In this document: positions 31,382 to 40,747 of the stretch, in pieces
Position numbering within the stretch: position 1 is the first letter of the stretch
Layout of the letters: the number at the start of each line of letters is the position of its first letter
NCBI RefSeq assembly: GCF_964283195.1
Contig: NZ_CAXYLH010000007.1
Source: Paratractidigestivibacter sp003150175
GTDB taxonomy: Bacteria > Actinomycetota > Coriobacteriia > Coriobacteriales > Atopobiaceae
DNA: 64,000 nt
Direction: 5' to 3' (one strand)
Translations under genes and position numbers: made by a program
The notes under the pieces: model-generated
What the model was told of the DNA's origin: nothing
The model's database searches: none
Seen by the model: only the letters and a program-made list of their open reading frames with translations

Positions 31382-34300
31382 TTACCTCCGGAGGACCTCG
31401 GCGAGGGTGTGGACGAGGGTGGGCATCTCGATGGGCTTGGAGATGTGCGCGTTCATGCCCGCGGAAAGCGAGCGCTTGATGTCCTCGTCGAAGGCGTTGG
31501 CGCTCGCCGCGACGATCGGCACCGTGGCGGCGTCCGGCCGGTCGAGCGCGCGGATCGCGCGGGCGGCCTCGAGACCGTCCATGACGGGCATCATGACGTC
31601 CATGAGGATGAGCCCGTACTCGCCCTCGCCCGAGGCGGCGAACGCGTCGACGCACGCGCGCCCATTCGCCACGCCGCGCACCACGCAGCCCTGGTCCTCG
31701 AGCATGCAGGTGAGGATCTCCATGTTGAGCTCGTTGTCCTCCGCCACGAGCACATGGAGCCCGTTGAGGTCGACCTCACCCGGCTCGTCCGCGCGCGCCG
31801 CGGCCCCCTCGCCCGCGCCCTCGCCCTCCGCGATGGGCAGGTCAATGGAGAACGAGAACGTGCTCCCCTCCCCGACCTTGCTCTCGAGGTCGATCCTGCT
31901 GCCCATCATCTGGACGAGGCGGTTCGAGATCGCGAGGCCGAGCCCCGAGCCCTGCTGGCGCGCATCGGTGCCGTTGACCTGCTCGAACTTCTCGAAGATC
32001 CTGCGGGCGTCCTCGTCGCTGATGCCGATGCCGTGGTCGACGACGTCGAAGCAGATGCGCGCATAGCCCTCCTGCAGCGGCTCTTCTGCGACACGCAGCT
32101 CGACGCCCGCGCCCTCGGGAGAGTACTTGTTCGCGTTGCCCAGAAGGTTGATGAGTACCTGGTTGATGCGCAGCGAATCGCCCACAAAGCGGCGATGACC
32201 GAGCTCGACCTCCTCGGTGAAGGGCTGGCTCTTCTCGGCGAAGCGCGCGTCGAGGATCGTGTGCAGTCCGTCGAGCAGGCGCGCGAGGTCGAACTCGGCC
32301 GCCTCGATGGTCATCTTGCCGCTCTCGATCTTCGACATGTCGAGGATGTCGTTGAGCAGGCCCAGCAGGTACCGAGAAGAGCTGCGCACCTTGCGCAGGC
32401 AGTCGACGCGGCGCGCCTCGGTCTGCCCGTCCTTGAGAGCGATGTCGGTCATGCCGATGATGCCGTTCATCGGCGTGCGGATCTCGTGGCTCATGCGGGC
32501 GAGGAAGTCGCTCTTTGCCTGCGCGGACTGGTCGAGGTTCTCCTGGTTGATGCGGTTCTGGATGATGGAGAAGATCTCCCACAACAGGTTGTAGTCCTCC
32601 CCGTGTCCGAGCACGGCGGCGTCGATGCCCGTCGCCACGATGGCGCCCGAGTAGCGGCCGTTGTCCGTCATGAGGAAGGTGACGCCGAGGACCGGGTCCT
32701 CGCGGATCGACCAGCTCTGGAGCTTGCCCACAGGCCGAACGTCGTCGATACTCAGGATTGACCCGCGGTCGGCGAGCTTCTGCAGGCGCTCGGCGTCGGC
32801 GGGCGTGCAGCGCGATGCCGTCAGGCGCACGTCCACGCCCGGCGCCGCCTTCCACTGGTAGCGCAGCGAGACCGAGAGGTGCTCCTCCGAGAACTGCGAG
32901 ACGAGCAGGTTGTCCATGCCGAAGCGGTCGCGGAGCCGGCACGACAGCAGATCGAGCGCCGCCGTGAGCGAGAAGCGCCGATCGAGCAGGTTGAGCGCGA
33001 GGGTCGGCAGGCTCATCTGGCGCGCGTAGCCCATCGAGACGATCTCGCCGAACGGCTGCGCCTCGAGCGTGGAGTCCTTGACGTACTCCCACCTCACGGC
33101 GTCGAGGTCGCGGGCCCTCGCCTCGGCGAGCGCCACGCCCGCGCGGCGCACGAGCTCGTGCGTGTCCTCCTGCGGGTTCTCGGAGAAGACCATGCCCGTG
33201 TGGAACCTGAGGCTGAGCACGCTCGTGTGGACGAGTCCCGAGAAGCGCTCGCGAAGCCCGTCGAGCCTGACATCGCAGTCCTTCTCGTCCCCGCCGCTGA
33301 CCCAGACGAGGAACTCGTCGGAGCCGGCGCGCATGAGGATCGAGGGCCGCTCACGCCCGGACTCGGGGAAGGCATCCGAGATCATCTCGGAGAACTCCTC
33401 CAGCAGCACGTCGCCGAAGGTGAGGCCGTAGTCGCGCACGATGTCGAGGAAGCCGTAGACGTCGATGAGCACGAGCACGCCGGCGGGCCGGGCGGCGCGG
33501 TCGGCGCGCATCAGCTCGTAGCCCCGCGCGAGGCGGTAGAAACCCGTGACGGGGTCGCGCATCTGGCGACGGGCGTCGGCGAGCTCGCGGCGCTTTGCGT
33601 CGTCGATGTCGCGCAGGTAGCCGACGATGAAGCCGGCGTCCCCGTTCTCGCCCTTCAGCCTGCGCCCGCGGACCTCGAACCAGCGGTCGCCGCCGATGTT
33701 CGGGAAGCTCGCCTGGAACTGGGCGCTGAAGCGACCGTCGGCGCCCGGCTTAAGGTTCTCGAGCATGCGCTGATCGCGGCCGTCGAGCGCACCCTTGACC
33801 ATCGGCAGCCAGCGGCTGCGCCCGGACACCCCGTCGAATGCCGGGGAGTTGACGACCTCGAGGCTCTGGTCGGCGTCGCGGAACGTGAAGAAGATGTCCG
33901 ACGAGCTCTCCACGGCGAGGCGGTAGCGCTCCTTCTCTTCCGCGAGGCTCGCCGCGACCTGGACCTCCTTGTGCGTGAGGTCGCTCACGACGTCGTGGAT
34001 CTCGTTAATCTCGGCGATGCAGGACGGCGAGAAGGCGTCGAGCCCCTCGACCCCGCCGCGGACGCTGTCCATGAGCCTGCGGACCGGCCGCATGATGCCG
34101 TGCGCGAGCAGGCACACGATGACCAGGCCGATAAGCGCGCACACCATGATCACCGTGAAGATCCGCCTATAGAGCTGGTTGCCCGCATGGAAGATCGAGT
34201 CCCGCGTGACGAAGCCGACGAGCGACCACTTGGTGTGCTCGTAGGGCACGCGCGAGGAGTAGAGCGAAAGGGGCGACGTGACGGCGTAGACGTCCTGGGT

Positions 34301-35398
34301 GCCCACTGCGGCGCCGCGGACCTTGACGAGCCCGTCGTGCGAGGTCGCGTCGAGCGTGAGGGTGTCGCCCGCGCGCCCGGCGGCGTCGGACAGCGCGCCG
34401 CGGCCGAGCTCGAGCGTGAGCGAGCCGTCGGCCTCCTCGAAGGCGAGCGCGAAGCCCGCCTCTTTGTCGCGGTCGAGCTCGTCGACCGAGAAGAACCTCT
34501 TTGCCAGGTAATCGCACGAGACCTCGGCGCCGATCACGCCCACCGCGCGGCCTCCCACCTTCAAGGGCACAGAGTAGGTGATCATGCGGTGGTTGTCCTG
34601 TTGGCTGTCCCCGAGCACGAACGGGTCGGACCAGAACCCGAGGTCCTTGGCGTCGACGGTCGGGTTCTCGAGCGCGGTCTGGTAGGGGCGGTAGTAGAAG
34701 TCGTCCGCCGCGCGCTCGCCGTCCGCCGCGAGGTCGACCGTGGGCATCCAGGCGGAGTCGAGCGCGATGCTGAAGGACTGCGAGAGACCCTTCTCGCCCC
34801 GCTCGAAGAGCAGGTCGGAGTTCGACTCCGTGCGCGCTTCCGGGTCGGAGTCGCGGATGAACAGCCCGACGTGGCTCGACGCCCGGTCCGTCCCCCGGTC
34901 GTTCGCCAGGACGATGAAGGCGCCCGAGCTCGAGTCGCGGCTCGCGTAGTCCACGAGCTCGGTCGAGACCTTCTGCACGTAGGCGCGCTGCATGTCGGCG
35001 TCGCCGAGGAAGTCGTCGACCCCCTTGCCCTCGGCGCGGAGCTGATCGAGCAGCGCCGCGGAAAGATACCCGTCCTCCTCGTAGATGCTCGCCCACTGCT
35101 GCGTCATGGTGCTCTGCAACGCGATCCGGCGGTTCTCGACGGTGTGGGCGTCGATGTTCACGGCGTTGCTCTCCATGGTCTCCCTCGCGCCGGAGAACAT
35201 GAGCGCCGCGAAGGGCAGCGCCGCTACGATGAGGACCACGGCGACGAGCGAGGCGACGAGCACCCAAACCAAGCGGAGCTGGCGGCGGGGCGCGGGAGCG
35301 GGCGTGGGCGAGTCGGCGTGCGGAAGGGCGCCCGCGCGAGGGGCGCCGACCGCGGGCTTCTTGCCCGTGCCCTGGGACTTGCGCTCTTCTGTGCCCAT
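31382..35398 (-). CDS. multidomain hybrid sensor histidine kinase
   Basis: Protein of 1338 residues. TM1 about 41-67, a large extracytoplasmic Cache-like domain about 70-405, TM2 about 411-435, PAS about 485-600, a GGDEF-like domain with AGSDEF instead of GGDEF (about 690), a GAF-like region about 800-940, HisKA with FLARMSHEIRTPMNG (His near 968), HATPase (QVLINLLGNANKYSPEG, DHGIGISDED, GLGLAIS) and a C-terminal receiver (LILMDVMMPVMDG, Asp near 1264). There is no DNA-binding output, so it likely relays to a separate partner. It starts 29 bp after the solute-binding protein gene, suggesting that protein presents ligand to the Cache-like domain. Start ATG 35398 has GGGAAGGCGGG upstream. Confidence 0.88.
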   Translation of the reverse strand: MGTEERKSQGTGKKPAVGAPRAGALPHADSPTPAPAPRRQLRLVWVLVASLVAVVLIVAALPFAALMFSGARETMESNAVNIDAHTVENRRIALQSTMTQQWASIYEEDGYLSAALLDQLRAEGKGVDDFLGDADMQRAYVQKVSTELVDYASRDSSSGAFIVLANDRGTDRASSHVGLFIRDSDPEARTESNSDLLFERGEKGLSQSFSIALDSAWMPTVDLAADGERAADDFYYRPYQTALENPTVDAKDLGFWSDPFVLGDSQQDNHRMITYSVPLKVGGRAVGVIGAEVSCDYLAKRFFSVDELDRDKEAGFALAFEEADGSLTLELGRGALSDAAGRAGDTLTLDATSHDGLVKVRGAAVGTQDVYAVTSPLSLYSSRVPYEHTKWSLVGFVTRDSIFHAGNQLYRRIFTVIMVCALIGLVIVCLLAHGIMRPVRRLMDSVRGGVEGLDAFSPSCIAEINEIHDVVSDLTHKEVQVAASLAEEKERYRLAVESSSDIFFTFRDADQSLEVVNSPAFDGVSGRSRWLPMVKGALDGRDQRMLENLKPGADGRFSAQFQASFPNIGGDRWFEVRGRRLKGENGDAGFIVGYLRDIDDAKRRELADARRQMRDPVTGFYRLARGYELMRADRAARPAGVLVLIDVYGFLDIVRDYGLTFGDVLLEEFSEMISDAFPESGRERPSILMRAGSDEFLVWVSGGDEKDCDVRLDGLRERFSGLVHTSVLSLRFHTGMVFSENPQEDTHELVRRAGVALAEARARDLDAVRWEYVKDSTLEAQPFGEIVSMGYARQMSLPTLALNLLDRRFSLTAALDLLSCRLRDRFGMDNLLVSQFSEEHLSVSLRYQWKAAPGVDVRLTASRCTPADAERLQKLADRGSILSIDDVRPVGKLQSWSIREDPVLGVTFLMTDNGRYSGAIVATGIDAAVLGHGEDYNLLWEIFSIIQNRINQENLDQSAQAKSDFLARMSHEIRTPMNGIIGMTDIALKDGQTEARRVDCLRKVRSSSRYLLGLLNDILDMSKIESGKMTIEAAEFDLARLLDGLHTILDARFAEKSQPFTEEVELGHRRFVGDSLRINQVLINLLGNANKYSPEGAGVELRVAEEPLQEGYARICFDVVDHGIGISDEDARRIFEKFEQVNGTDARQQGSGLGLAISNRLVQMMGSRIDLESKVGEGSTFSFSIDLPIAEGEGAGEGAAARADEPGEVDLNGLHVLVAEDNELNMEILTCMLEDQGCVVRGVANGRACVDAFAASGEGEYGLILMDVMMPVMDGLEAARAIRALDRPDAATVPIVAASANAFDEDIKRSLSAGMNAHISKPIEMPTLVHTLAEVLRR

Positions 35399-35427
35399 CG
35401 GCCCGCCTTCCCGCCTGATCCGCTCGC

Positions 35428-36852
35428 CTAGTTCTTTGCCGCGCCGGCCTTACCGGCGGCCGCGTCGTTGAGCGCGTCGGAGAACTGCTGGTACCAGGCG
35501 CCGAACGCCTCGTCGGTCACGTAGGGGGCAACGGCGTCGGCCCGCGCGGCGCCCGCCGCGACCGCCTGCTCGACCGCCTCGGCGTCCGCCTGGGCCTTGC
35601 TCTGCAGGCTGTTCTCGAGGACCTTGCGCGCGGCGAAGCCGTTCGAGAAGCACCTCGGCGCGTAGTAAGAAGTGCGGTCGAAGGCGCCCATGACCTTGCG
35701 GAGCGTGTCGGAGACCTTGGGCGCGACCTCTACGCCGCCGTCCTTGATCGCCTCGTCGAGGGCCTCGACCGTGTTCGCGTCCTTGCGGACGGGCAGGTAG
35801 CTCGAGGTGCAGGCGAAGCGCAGGTTGTTGTCCTTCCGGCAGAACCACTTGAGGAACTCGACCGCGGCGTACTCGTGGACGTCGTCGGAGGCCGTGACCG
35901 CCATGCCCGCGCCCTGCTGGACGGCGTAGCCCTCGCCGTCTTTCATCACGGGCGAGGTCAGGATCTCGTAGTCGATGGCCTTCGTGCTCCCGTCGTCAGA
36001 GAAGACCTGGTCGGGGAAGTAGCTCGCCGAGGCGGTGGAGCCGGTGTAGGCGATGATGTCGCCCGTCTTCACGTCGTCGGAGCGGAACTTGCCGGTCGCC
36101 TTGAACCAGCCGTTGACGTAGGGTACGTAATAGTTGTCCCACAGGCGTCGGACGTCGTCCTCGGGGATGTTGACGGTCGCGTTGCCGTCGGCGTCGACCT
36201 CGTAGACGTCGACGCCCATCTGCTTCAGGCCGATGACGAAGTAGTTGGCCATCGAGTCGCGTCCATAGAAGGCGCGGCCCCGGCCGTCGGCGCTCTGCTG
36301 GGCGGTCCACTCGTAATAGCGCTGGGCGACCGCGGCGATGCCCTCGAAGGTCGTAAGCTCATCCAAGGTAGACCCGGTGGCGTCGGCGAAGGGCTTCCAG
36401 TCGGTCTCGTCGACCATGGTGGTCTCGGTCGATTTGGCAACGGGCAGCAGGTAGAGCGCACCGTCGCTGTTGAAGTAGCCCTCCTGGAGATACCCGTCGA
36501 CGAACTCGGAGAGCTCGGAGGAGGTGAAGTACTGCGCGATGTTCGCCAGCGCGCCCTTCTGCTGGGCGGCATAGGCGGTGTCCGAGTAGGACGAGAAGAT
36601 GCCCGGCAGCTCGCGGGATCCGACGGCGCCGGCGACCGAGTCGCTGATGGCGCTCTCGAGGTCGCTGACCGAGCCCAGGCTCTGGGCCTCGACGTGGATT
36701 CCCTCGTCCTTGCCGGCGCCGTCGTTGAACTCGCCCACGTTCGCGGTCTTCGCGGGCGCCTCCTGCTGAGCGCCGGGGTTCGCCGAGCAAGCCGCGAGCG
36801 TCGCGGCGGCACTCGCGGCGAGGAAGGTCCTTCTGGAGAGCTAAGCGTTCAC
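35428..36852 (-). pseudogene. extracellular solute-binding lipoprotein with in-frame TAG at codon 4
   Basis: Family 1 ABC-type solute-binding protein (about 470 residues). Read from GTG 36852 (AAAGG upstream) the gene gives V-N-A, a TAG at 36843-36841, then LSRRTFLAASAAATLAAC: a twin-arginine-like motif and a lipobox with Cys. This is what a functional signal would look like, so a sense codon (perhaps TTG or CAG) appears mutated. The rest is open to 35428 with typical features (YYEWTAQQSADGRGRAFYG, EFLKWFCRKDN, SYLPVRKDANTVEALDEAI). The next in-frame start after the TAG (GTG 36738) would make a protein without export signal. No permease or ATPase gene is adjacent; a hybrid kinase is. It could be a real null allele, readthrough, or a sequencing error. 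Confidence 0.7.
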
Positions 36853-36923
36853 GTGTTGCCTTTCGCCTAAAGCCCATAGACGGGTCGACATTATGAACTT
36901 TCTTCGCCGCGCGGAATGTTACG

Positions 36924-36957
36924 AAGCCGGGAACGGGTAGGCACCCGTCCCCGGCTT
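36924..36957. repeat. 15-bp inverted repeat downstream of the HTH-aminotransferase gene
   Basis: Arm 36924-36938 (AAGCCGGGAACGGGT) pairs with 36943-36957 with one mismatch around a 4-base loop. It lies 123 bp beyond the stop of the minus-strand fusion gene. No T-run follows, so it is a possible but weak terminator. Confidence 0.5.
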
Positions 36958-37079
36958 GGCGGATTAGTTGATTGGCGGCTTGACGGGTACGCGACCCGCC
37001 GCGCGGTTCGGCAGCTTGGCAGGTTGGCGGCCCGCCTCGCGGCTGAGCGACTTCGCGGACGCGCGGCCCATCGCGCAGC

Positions 37080-38744
37080 TTACTGCCGATAGTGCGCAAA
37101 GAAGTCCGCGAGGTCCTCCATCGATTCCTTGAGCACCTCCATGCGCGGCAGGTAGGCGATGCGGAAGTGGTCGGGCTCGCCCCAGTTGAAGCCACCGCCG
37201 CGGGTGATGAGGATCTTCTTCTCGTGCAGCAGGTCGAGGGCGAACTGCTCGTCGTCGGTGATGTTGAACTTCTTTATGTCCATCTTGGGGAAGATGTAGA
37301 ACGCCGCCTTGGGCTTGACGGCCGTGATGCCGTCGATCGAGTTCAGCGCCTCATAGACGTAGTTGCGCTGCTCATACACGCGGCCGCCGGGACGGATGTA
37401 CTCGTTCACGGACTGATAGCCGCCGAGCGCCGTCTGGACGATGGACTGCGCAGGCACGTTGGAGCACAGGCGCATGTTGGAGAGCATGTTCACGCCGAGG
37501 ATGAAGTCGCGCATGCAGCGCTGGTTGCCCGAGAGCACCATCCAACCCACGCGGTAGCCGCAGACCATGTGGGACTTCGAGAGGCCGGAGTAGGTCACGC
37601 ACGGCAAATCGGGCGCGAGCGACGCGATGGAGATGTGCTGATAGCCGTCCATGATCAGGCGGTCGTAGATCTCGTCAGCGAAGATCATGAGCTGGTGCTT
37701 GCGGGCGATCTCGACGATGCCCTCGAGGATCTCGCGAGAGTAGACGGCGCCCGTGGGGTTGTTCGGGTTGATGACCACGATGGCCTTGGTCGCCGGGGTG
37801 ACCTTCTTCTCCATGTCCTCGAGGTCGGGGTTCCACTCGTTGGCCTCGTCGCAGACGTAGTGCACGGGCGTGCCGCCGGCGAGCGTGACGCAGGCGGTCC
37901 ACAGCGGGTAGTCGGGGCTGGGGATGAGGACCTCGTCGCCGTTGTCCAAAAGCGCGTGCATCGAAAGCTGGATGAGCTCGGACACGCCATTGCCGGTATA
38001 GATGTGCTTCATGTCCACGTTGGGGATATTACGGAGCTGCGCGTACTGCATGATGGCCTTGCGCGCGGCAAAGAGGCCACGGGAGTCGGAGTAACCCTCG
38101 CAGTCGGCGAGCTGCTGGCGCATGTCGAAGACGACCTCGTCGGGCGCGCGGAAGCCGAAGGGCGCGGGGTTGCCGATGTTCAGCTTGAGGATGCGCGCGC
38201 CGTCCTCCTCCATGCGGGCGGCCTCGTCGACCACGGGCCCGCGGACGTCGTAGAGGACGTTGTCGAGCTTTGAGGACTTCTTGAACTCTCGCATGGTGGT
38301 GCTCCTTTGGGTGGTGGGCTGCGGGTGGGATGAGGTTGTGGGGCCGAGGGCGGCGGCGGTGCCGGCGGCGCTCGGGACGGCGGCGCTGGGCGCGGCGGGG
38401 GCGCTGGGCGCGGCGGCGCTCGGGCTAGTGCTTGGCGCGACGGTGCTGCTCGCGGCGGCGGGGGCGGCGGCGCTCGCGGTACTGCCCGCGGCGACGTCGA
38501 CAGACCCGTCGACCTCGGCATCCGGCTCCGCGCCGGAAAGCCAGGCCTCCGTCACGCCGAGCAGGTCGGCAAGAAGCGCAAGCACGTCGCGCCGAGGCGA
38601 GACCTTCCCGCTCACGTACTGGCTGACCTGTGATTTACCGAGCTTCTGGCCGCGTTCGGCAGCCATGCGCACGAGGTCGGCCTGCTTGAGGCCCGCGCGC
38701 ACCATAGCGGCGTTCAAGCGGTTCTGGAAGGCGCTTCTCGTCAT
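37080..38744 (-). CDS. XRE-type HTH regulator fused to an AlaA-like aminotransferase
   Basis: Open frame of 554 residues. Residues 1-70 are an XRE/lambda-repressor-like HTH (GLKQADLVRMAAERGQKLGK, SQVSQYVSGKVSPRRDVLAL). Residues about 75-150 are an Ala/Pro/Ser linker. From 151 (MREFKKSSKLDNVLYDVRGP) comes a complete fold-type I PLP aminotransferase like AlaA (glutamate-pyruvate): INPNNPTGAVYS, PLP Lys in TYSGLSKSHMVCGYRVGW, RGGGFNWG near the end. ATG 38744 has GGAG upstream. A second ATG (38294) with a strong AAAGGAG starts exactly at the enzyme, so a 404-residue enzyme alone may also be made. Unlike MocR proteins the HTH is not GntR-type. Repeated operators lie upstream. Confidence 0.85.
   Translation of the reverse strand: MTRSAFQNRLNAAMVRAGLKQADLVRMAAERGQKLGKSQVSQYVSGKVSPRRDVLALLADLLGVTEAWLSGAEPDAEVDGSVDVAAGSTASAAAPAAASSTVAPSTSPSAAAPSAPAAPSAAVPSAAGTAAALGPTTSSHPQPTTQRSTTMREFKKSSKLDNVLYDVRGPVVDEAARMEEDGARILKLNIGNPAPFGFRAPDEVVFDMRQQLADCEGYSDSRGLFAARKAIMQYAQLRNIPNVDMKHIYTGNGVSELIQLSMHALLDNGDEVLIPSPDYPLWTACVTLAGGTPVHYVCDEANEWNPDLEDMEKKVTPATKAIVVINPNNPTGAVYSREILEGIVEIARKHQLMIFADEIYDRLIMDGYQHISIASLAPDLPCVTYSGLSKSHMVCGYRVGWMVLSGNQRCMRDFILGVNMLSNMRLCSNVPAQSIVQTALGGYQSVNEYIRPGGRVYEQRNYVYEALNSIDGITAVKPKAAFYIFPKMDIKKFNITDDEQFALDLLHEKKILITRGGGFNWGEPDHFRIAYLPRMEVLKESMEDLADFFAHYRQ
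38302..38308 (-). promoter_or_regulatory. internal ribosome binding site for the free aminotransferase
   Basis: AAAGGAG on the minus strand lies 7 nt before the in-frame ATG at 38294, which corresponds to the natural N-terminus of AlaA-type enzymes. It implies two products from one message. Confidence 0.6.
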
Positions 38745-39107
38745 CGGTCAGGCTCCAAAGTTCAATTTTGCTTCGTCACTGGCTTGCAAGTTCAATTTTG
38801 GATTTTGAACTTAGGGGCACTATATCACAACAAAATTGAACTTCTCGACGAATCCGCGGCATTCGCGCCATCCGGTGCAAAGAGGGGCGCACGGCGGGGG
38901 GTGCGACGGACTGCCTCAGCATTGCACGATGGCCACCGACGGGACCCAGGCGACTGCCGCACCGGCCCGCGGCGGTCCGTTCCACCATACCGGCAGCCCC
39001 CGGCGACCGCTGCACCGACCTGCGATGGTCTCTGACAGGTCCACAACAACTGCCAAGCCGGCCATCGATGCCCCGTCTCGCCCCTCGACGAGCGCCGCAG
39101 CCCGTCC
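38745..39107. other. gene-free spacer upstream of the HTH-aminotransferase gene
   Basis: The first 100 bp hold the repeated operators and -10 (separate entry). Positions 38845-39107 show no credible gene, hairpin or promoter that I can support. Confidence 0.6.
38758..38843 (-). promoter_or_regulatory. operator array and promoter of the HTH-aminotransferase gene
   Basis: AAGTTCAATTTTG occurs exactly at 38758-38770 and 38788-38800 (30 bp apart) and inverted at 38831-38843. A partial inverted copy TTTTGAACTT is at 38803-38812, making a palindrome with the second site. TATAGT on the minus strand (38824-38819) is a good -10, and the inverted site falls in its upstream spacer. AT-rich composition contrasts with the genome. 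Autoregulation by the XRE domain is the likely purpose. Confidence 0.72.
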
Positions 39108-39941
39108 CTACTGCGCGCGCAGCGTGACGAGCATGTGCCTCGAGACCGCCCAGGTCGCGCACGAGCCGATGACGTTGCCGGCAGCGTGCTTGGCGGCGTC
39201 GGACCCGTTGCTCGTCGCGTAGGCGTGCCCGTAGCCCGCGAAGCGCTCGAGCATCTGGATGTCGTTGCCGCCGTCTCCGTAGACCGCGACCTCGTCCTCG
39301 CGAATGCTCAGGTAGCCAGCGAGCCATGCCACGGCCTCGCCCTTGTTCACGCCGGCGCGGGTGACCTCGAACATCGAGGGGTTGAAAGGCGCGTTGACCA
39401 CCTCGGGATGCTCGGCGATGAAGGAGGCGACCTCGGGGGCCTCGGGCATGCCGTCGATGTGGGCGTTGATCTTGCAGACCTCGAGACCGGCGATCTGCGC
39501 GGGGTCGCAGTCATAGACGTGCTCCGGGCCGCCCGTCATGCTCATGCCGCGCATGACGACCTTGCGCCACAGAGGCATGCCCGCGTACGCGGCGGCGTGC
39601 TGCGCCTCGGAGCAGAGGTGGTAAGTATGCTCGGCGGTGATGAAGTCGATGGCGGCCTTGGGGAAGGCAGCCGCGAGCTCTCCGGCGAAGCCCTCCGGCA
39701 GCGGGGCTGTTCGGGCGACGTGTCCTTTTTCGTCGAGCACTATGGAGCCGTTGCAACAGACCACGCCGACGTTTCCCTCGAACCCGAGGGCGCGGTTGCT
39801 CCGCAGCGTGCGCCCCGTCGCCACCGAGAAGTGCGCTCCAGCGGCACGCAGGCGCCTGAGCGAGCGCAGGATAACGGGGTCGGTCTGGTGCAGCGCGTTG
39901 AGCAGCGTTCCGTCCAGGTCGGCGGCGAACAGCTTGATCAC
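39108..39941 (-). CDS. Cof-type HAD-IIB phosphatase
   Basis: Cytoplasmic HAD hydrolase of 277 residues. Motif I AADLDGTLL (about 6-14), motif II VATGRT, a Cof-type cap in the middle and motif IV VYGDGGNDIQML near residue 225. Substrate is probably a sugar phosphate or a nucleotide/cofactor phosphate. GTG 39941 was chosen because AAGGGG lies 8 nt upstream and motif I starts right after. It is divergent from trmL. Confidence 0.88.
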   Translation of the reverse strand: MIKLFAADLDGTLLNALHQTDPVILRSLRRLRAAGAHFSVATGRTLRSNRALGFEGNVGVVCCNGSIVLDEKGHVARTAPLPEGFAGELAAAFPKAAIDFITAEHTYHLCSEAQHAAAYAGMPLWRKVVMRGMSMTGGPEHVYDCDPAQIAGLEVCKINAHIDGMPEAPEVASFIAEHPEVVNAPFNPSMFEVTRAGVNKGEAVAWLAGYLSIREDEVAVYGDGGNDIQMLERFAGYGHAYATSNGSDAAKHAAGNVIGSCATWAVSRHMLVTLRAQ

Positions 39942-40162
39942 GCGGGTGCCCCTTTCTTTCCCCGGTCGCAATGGGCCGGACGTCCGCCAACGGCGGGGTC
40001 ATCGACCGGCGACCGATGGCCGACGGCCAGCGTCCATGCCAGCGTGCCTTTGCCCCATCGCCGCGGCGAGCGGCCTTGCACAACGTTCCCCAGTTTAGCC
40101 GCGCGTTGCGCTACGATTCTCTGCGCATCGCAGCCCACCGGAAGAAACAAGGAAATCACCGC

Positions 40163-40747
40163 ATGTTCAACGTCGTCCTCTACGAGCCCGAGATCCCCGC
40201 GAACACGGGCAACATCGGCCGGACCTGCGTGGTCACGGGCTCCGTGCTGCACCTGGTCGGGCCCTTGGGCTTCTCGCTGGACGACCGGATGCTGCATCGC
40301 GCGGGCCTCGGGTACTGGAGGAGCCTCGATGTGCGCACGTACCGCGATTGGGCGGAGTTCTTGCAGGTGAACAGGCTTGCTGTCGACGACGCGCGGCTCC
40401 ACTACCTCACAAAGAAAGCCCGCCGCACCTACGCCGAGGCCCGCTACGCCAACGGCGACTTCCTCGTGTTCGGCAAGGAGTCCACGGGCATCCCCGAGGA
40501 GCTCCTCGCGACGGCGCCCGAGCGCTGCGAGCGGATCCCGATGCTGCCGGACGCCGCCACGATCAAGGACGCGGAGGCGTGGTCCGAGGCCGCCGGCAAG
40601 CCCTCGGACCATGCGGCGCTGCGCCAGGACATCTGCGGCAACTTCATCGACCCCGACGATTACCGCATCAGCGCGCTCAACCTCTCCAACGCCGCGGCGG
40701 TCGTCCTCTACGAGGCGCTGCGCCAGACCGGCTTCGCGGGCATGTAG
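40163..40747 (+). CDS. trmL: tRNA (cytidine/uridine-34-2'-O)-methyltransferase
   Basis: SPOUT-fold methyltransferase of 194 residues that methylates the wobble ribose of some leucine tRNAs. Knot motifs: EPEIPANTGNIGRTC (about 8-22), FLVFGKESTGIPEELL (about 100-115) and ALNLSNAAAVVLYEALRQ at the end. ATG 40163 has AAGGAAA upstream; longer upstream readings lack a ribosome site. Confidence 0.93.
   Translation: MFNVVLYEPEIPANTGNIGRTCVVTGSVLHLVGPLGFSLDDRMLHRAGLGYWRSLDVRTYRDWAEFLQVNRLAVDDARLHYLTKKARRTYAEARYANGDFLVFGKESTGIPEELLATAPERCERIPMLPDAATIKDAEAWSEAAGKPSDHAALRQDICGNFIDPDDYRISALNLSNAAAVVLYEALRQTGFAGM

Noticed and set aside
38776..39327. 183-codon minus-strand open frame over the HTH operator region
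   Set aside because: It overlaps the operator array and the HAD gene in another frame, is Arg/Ala-rich and has no ribosome site.
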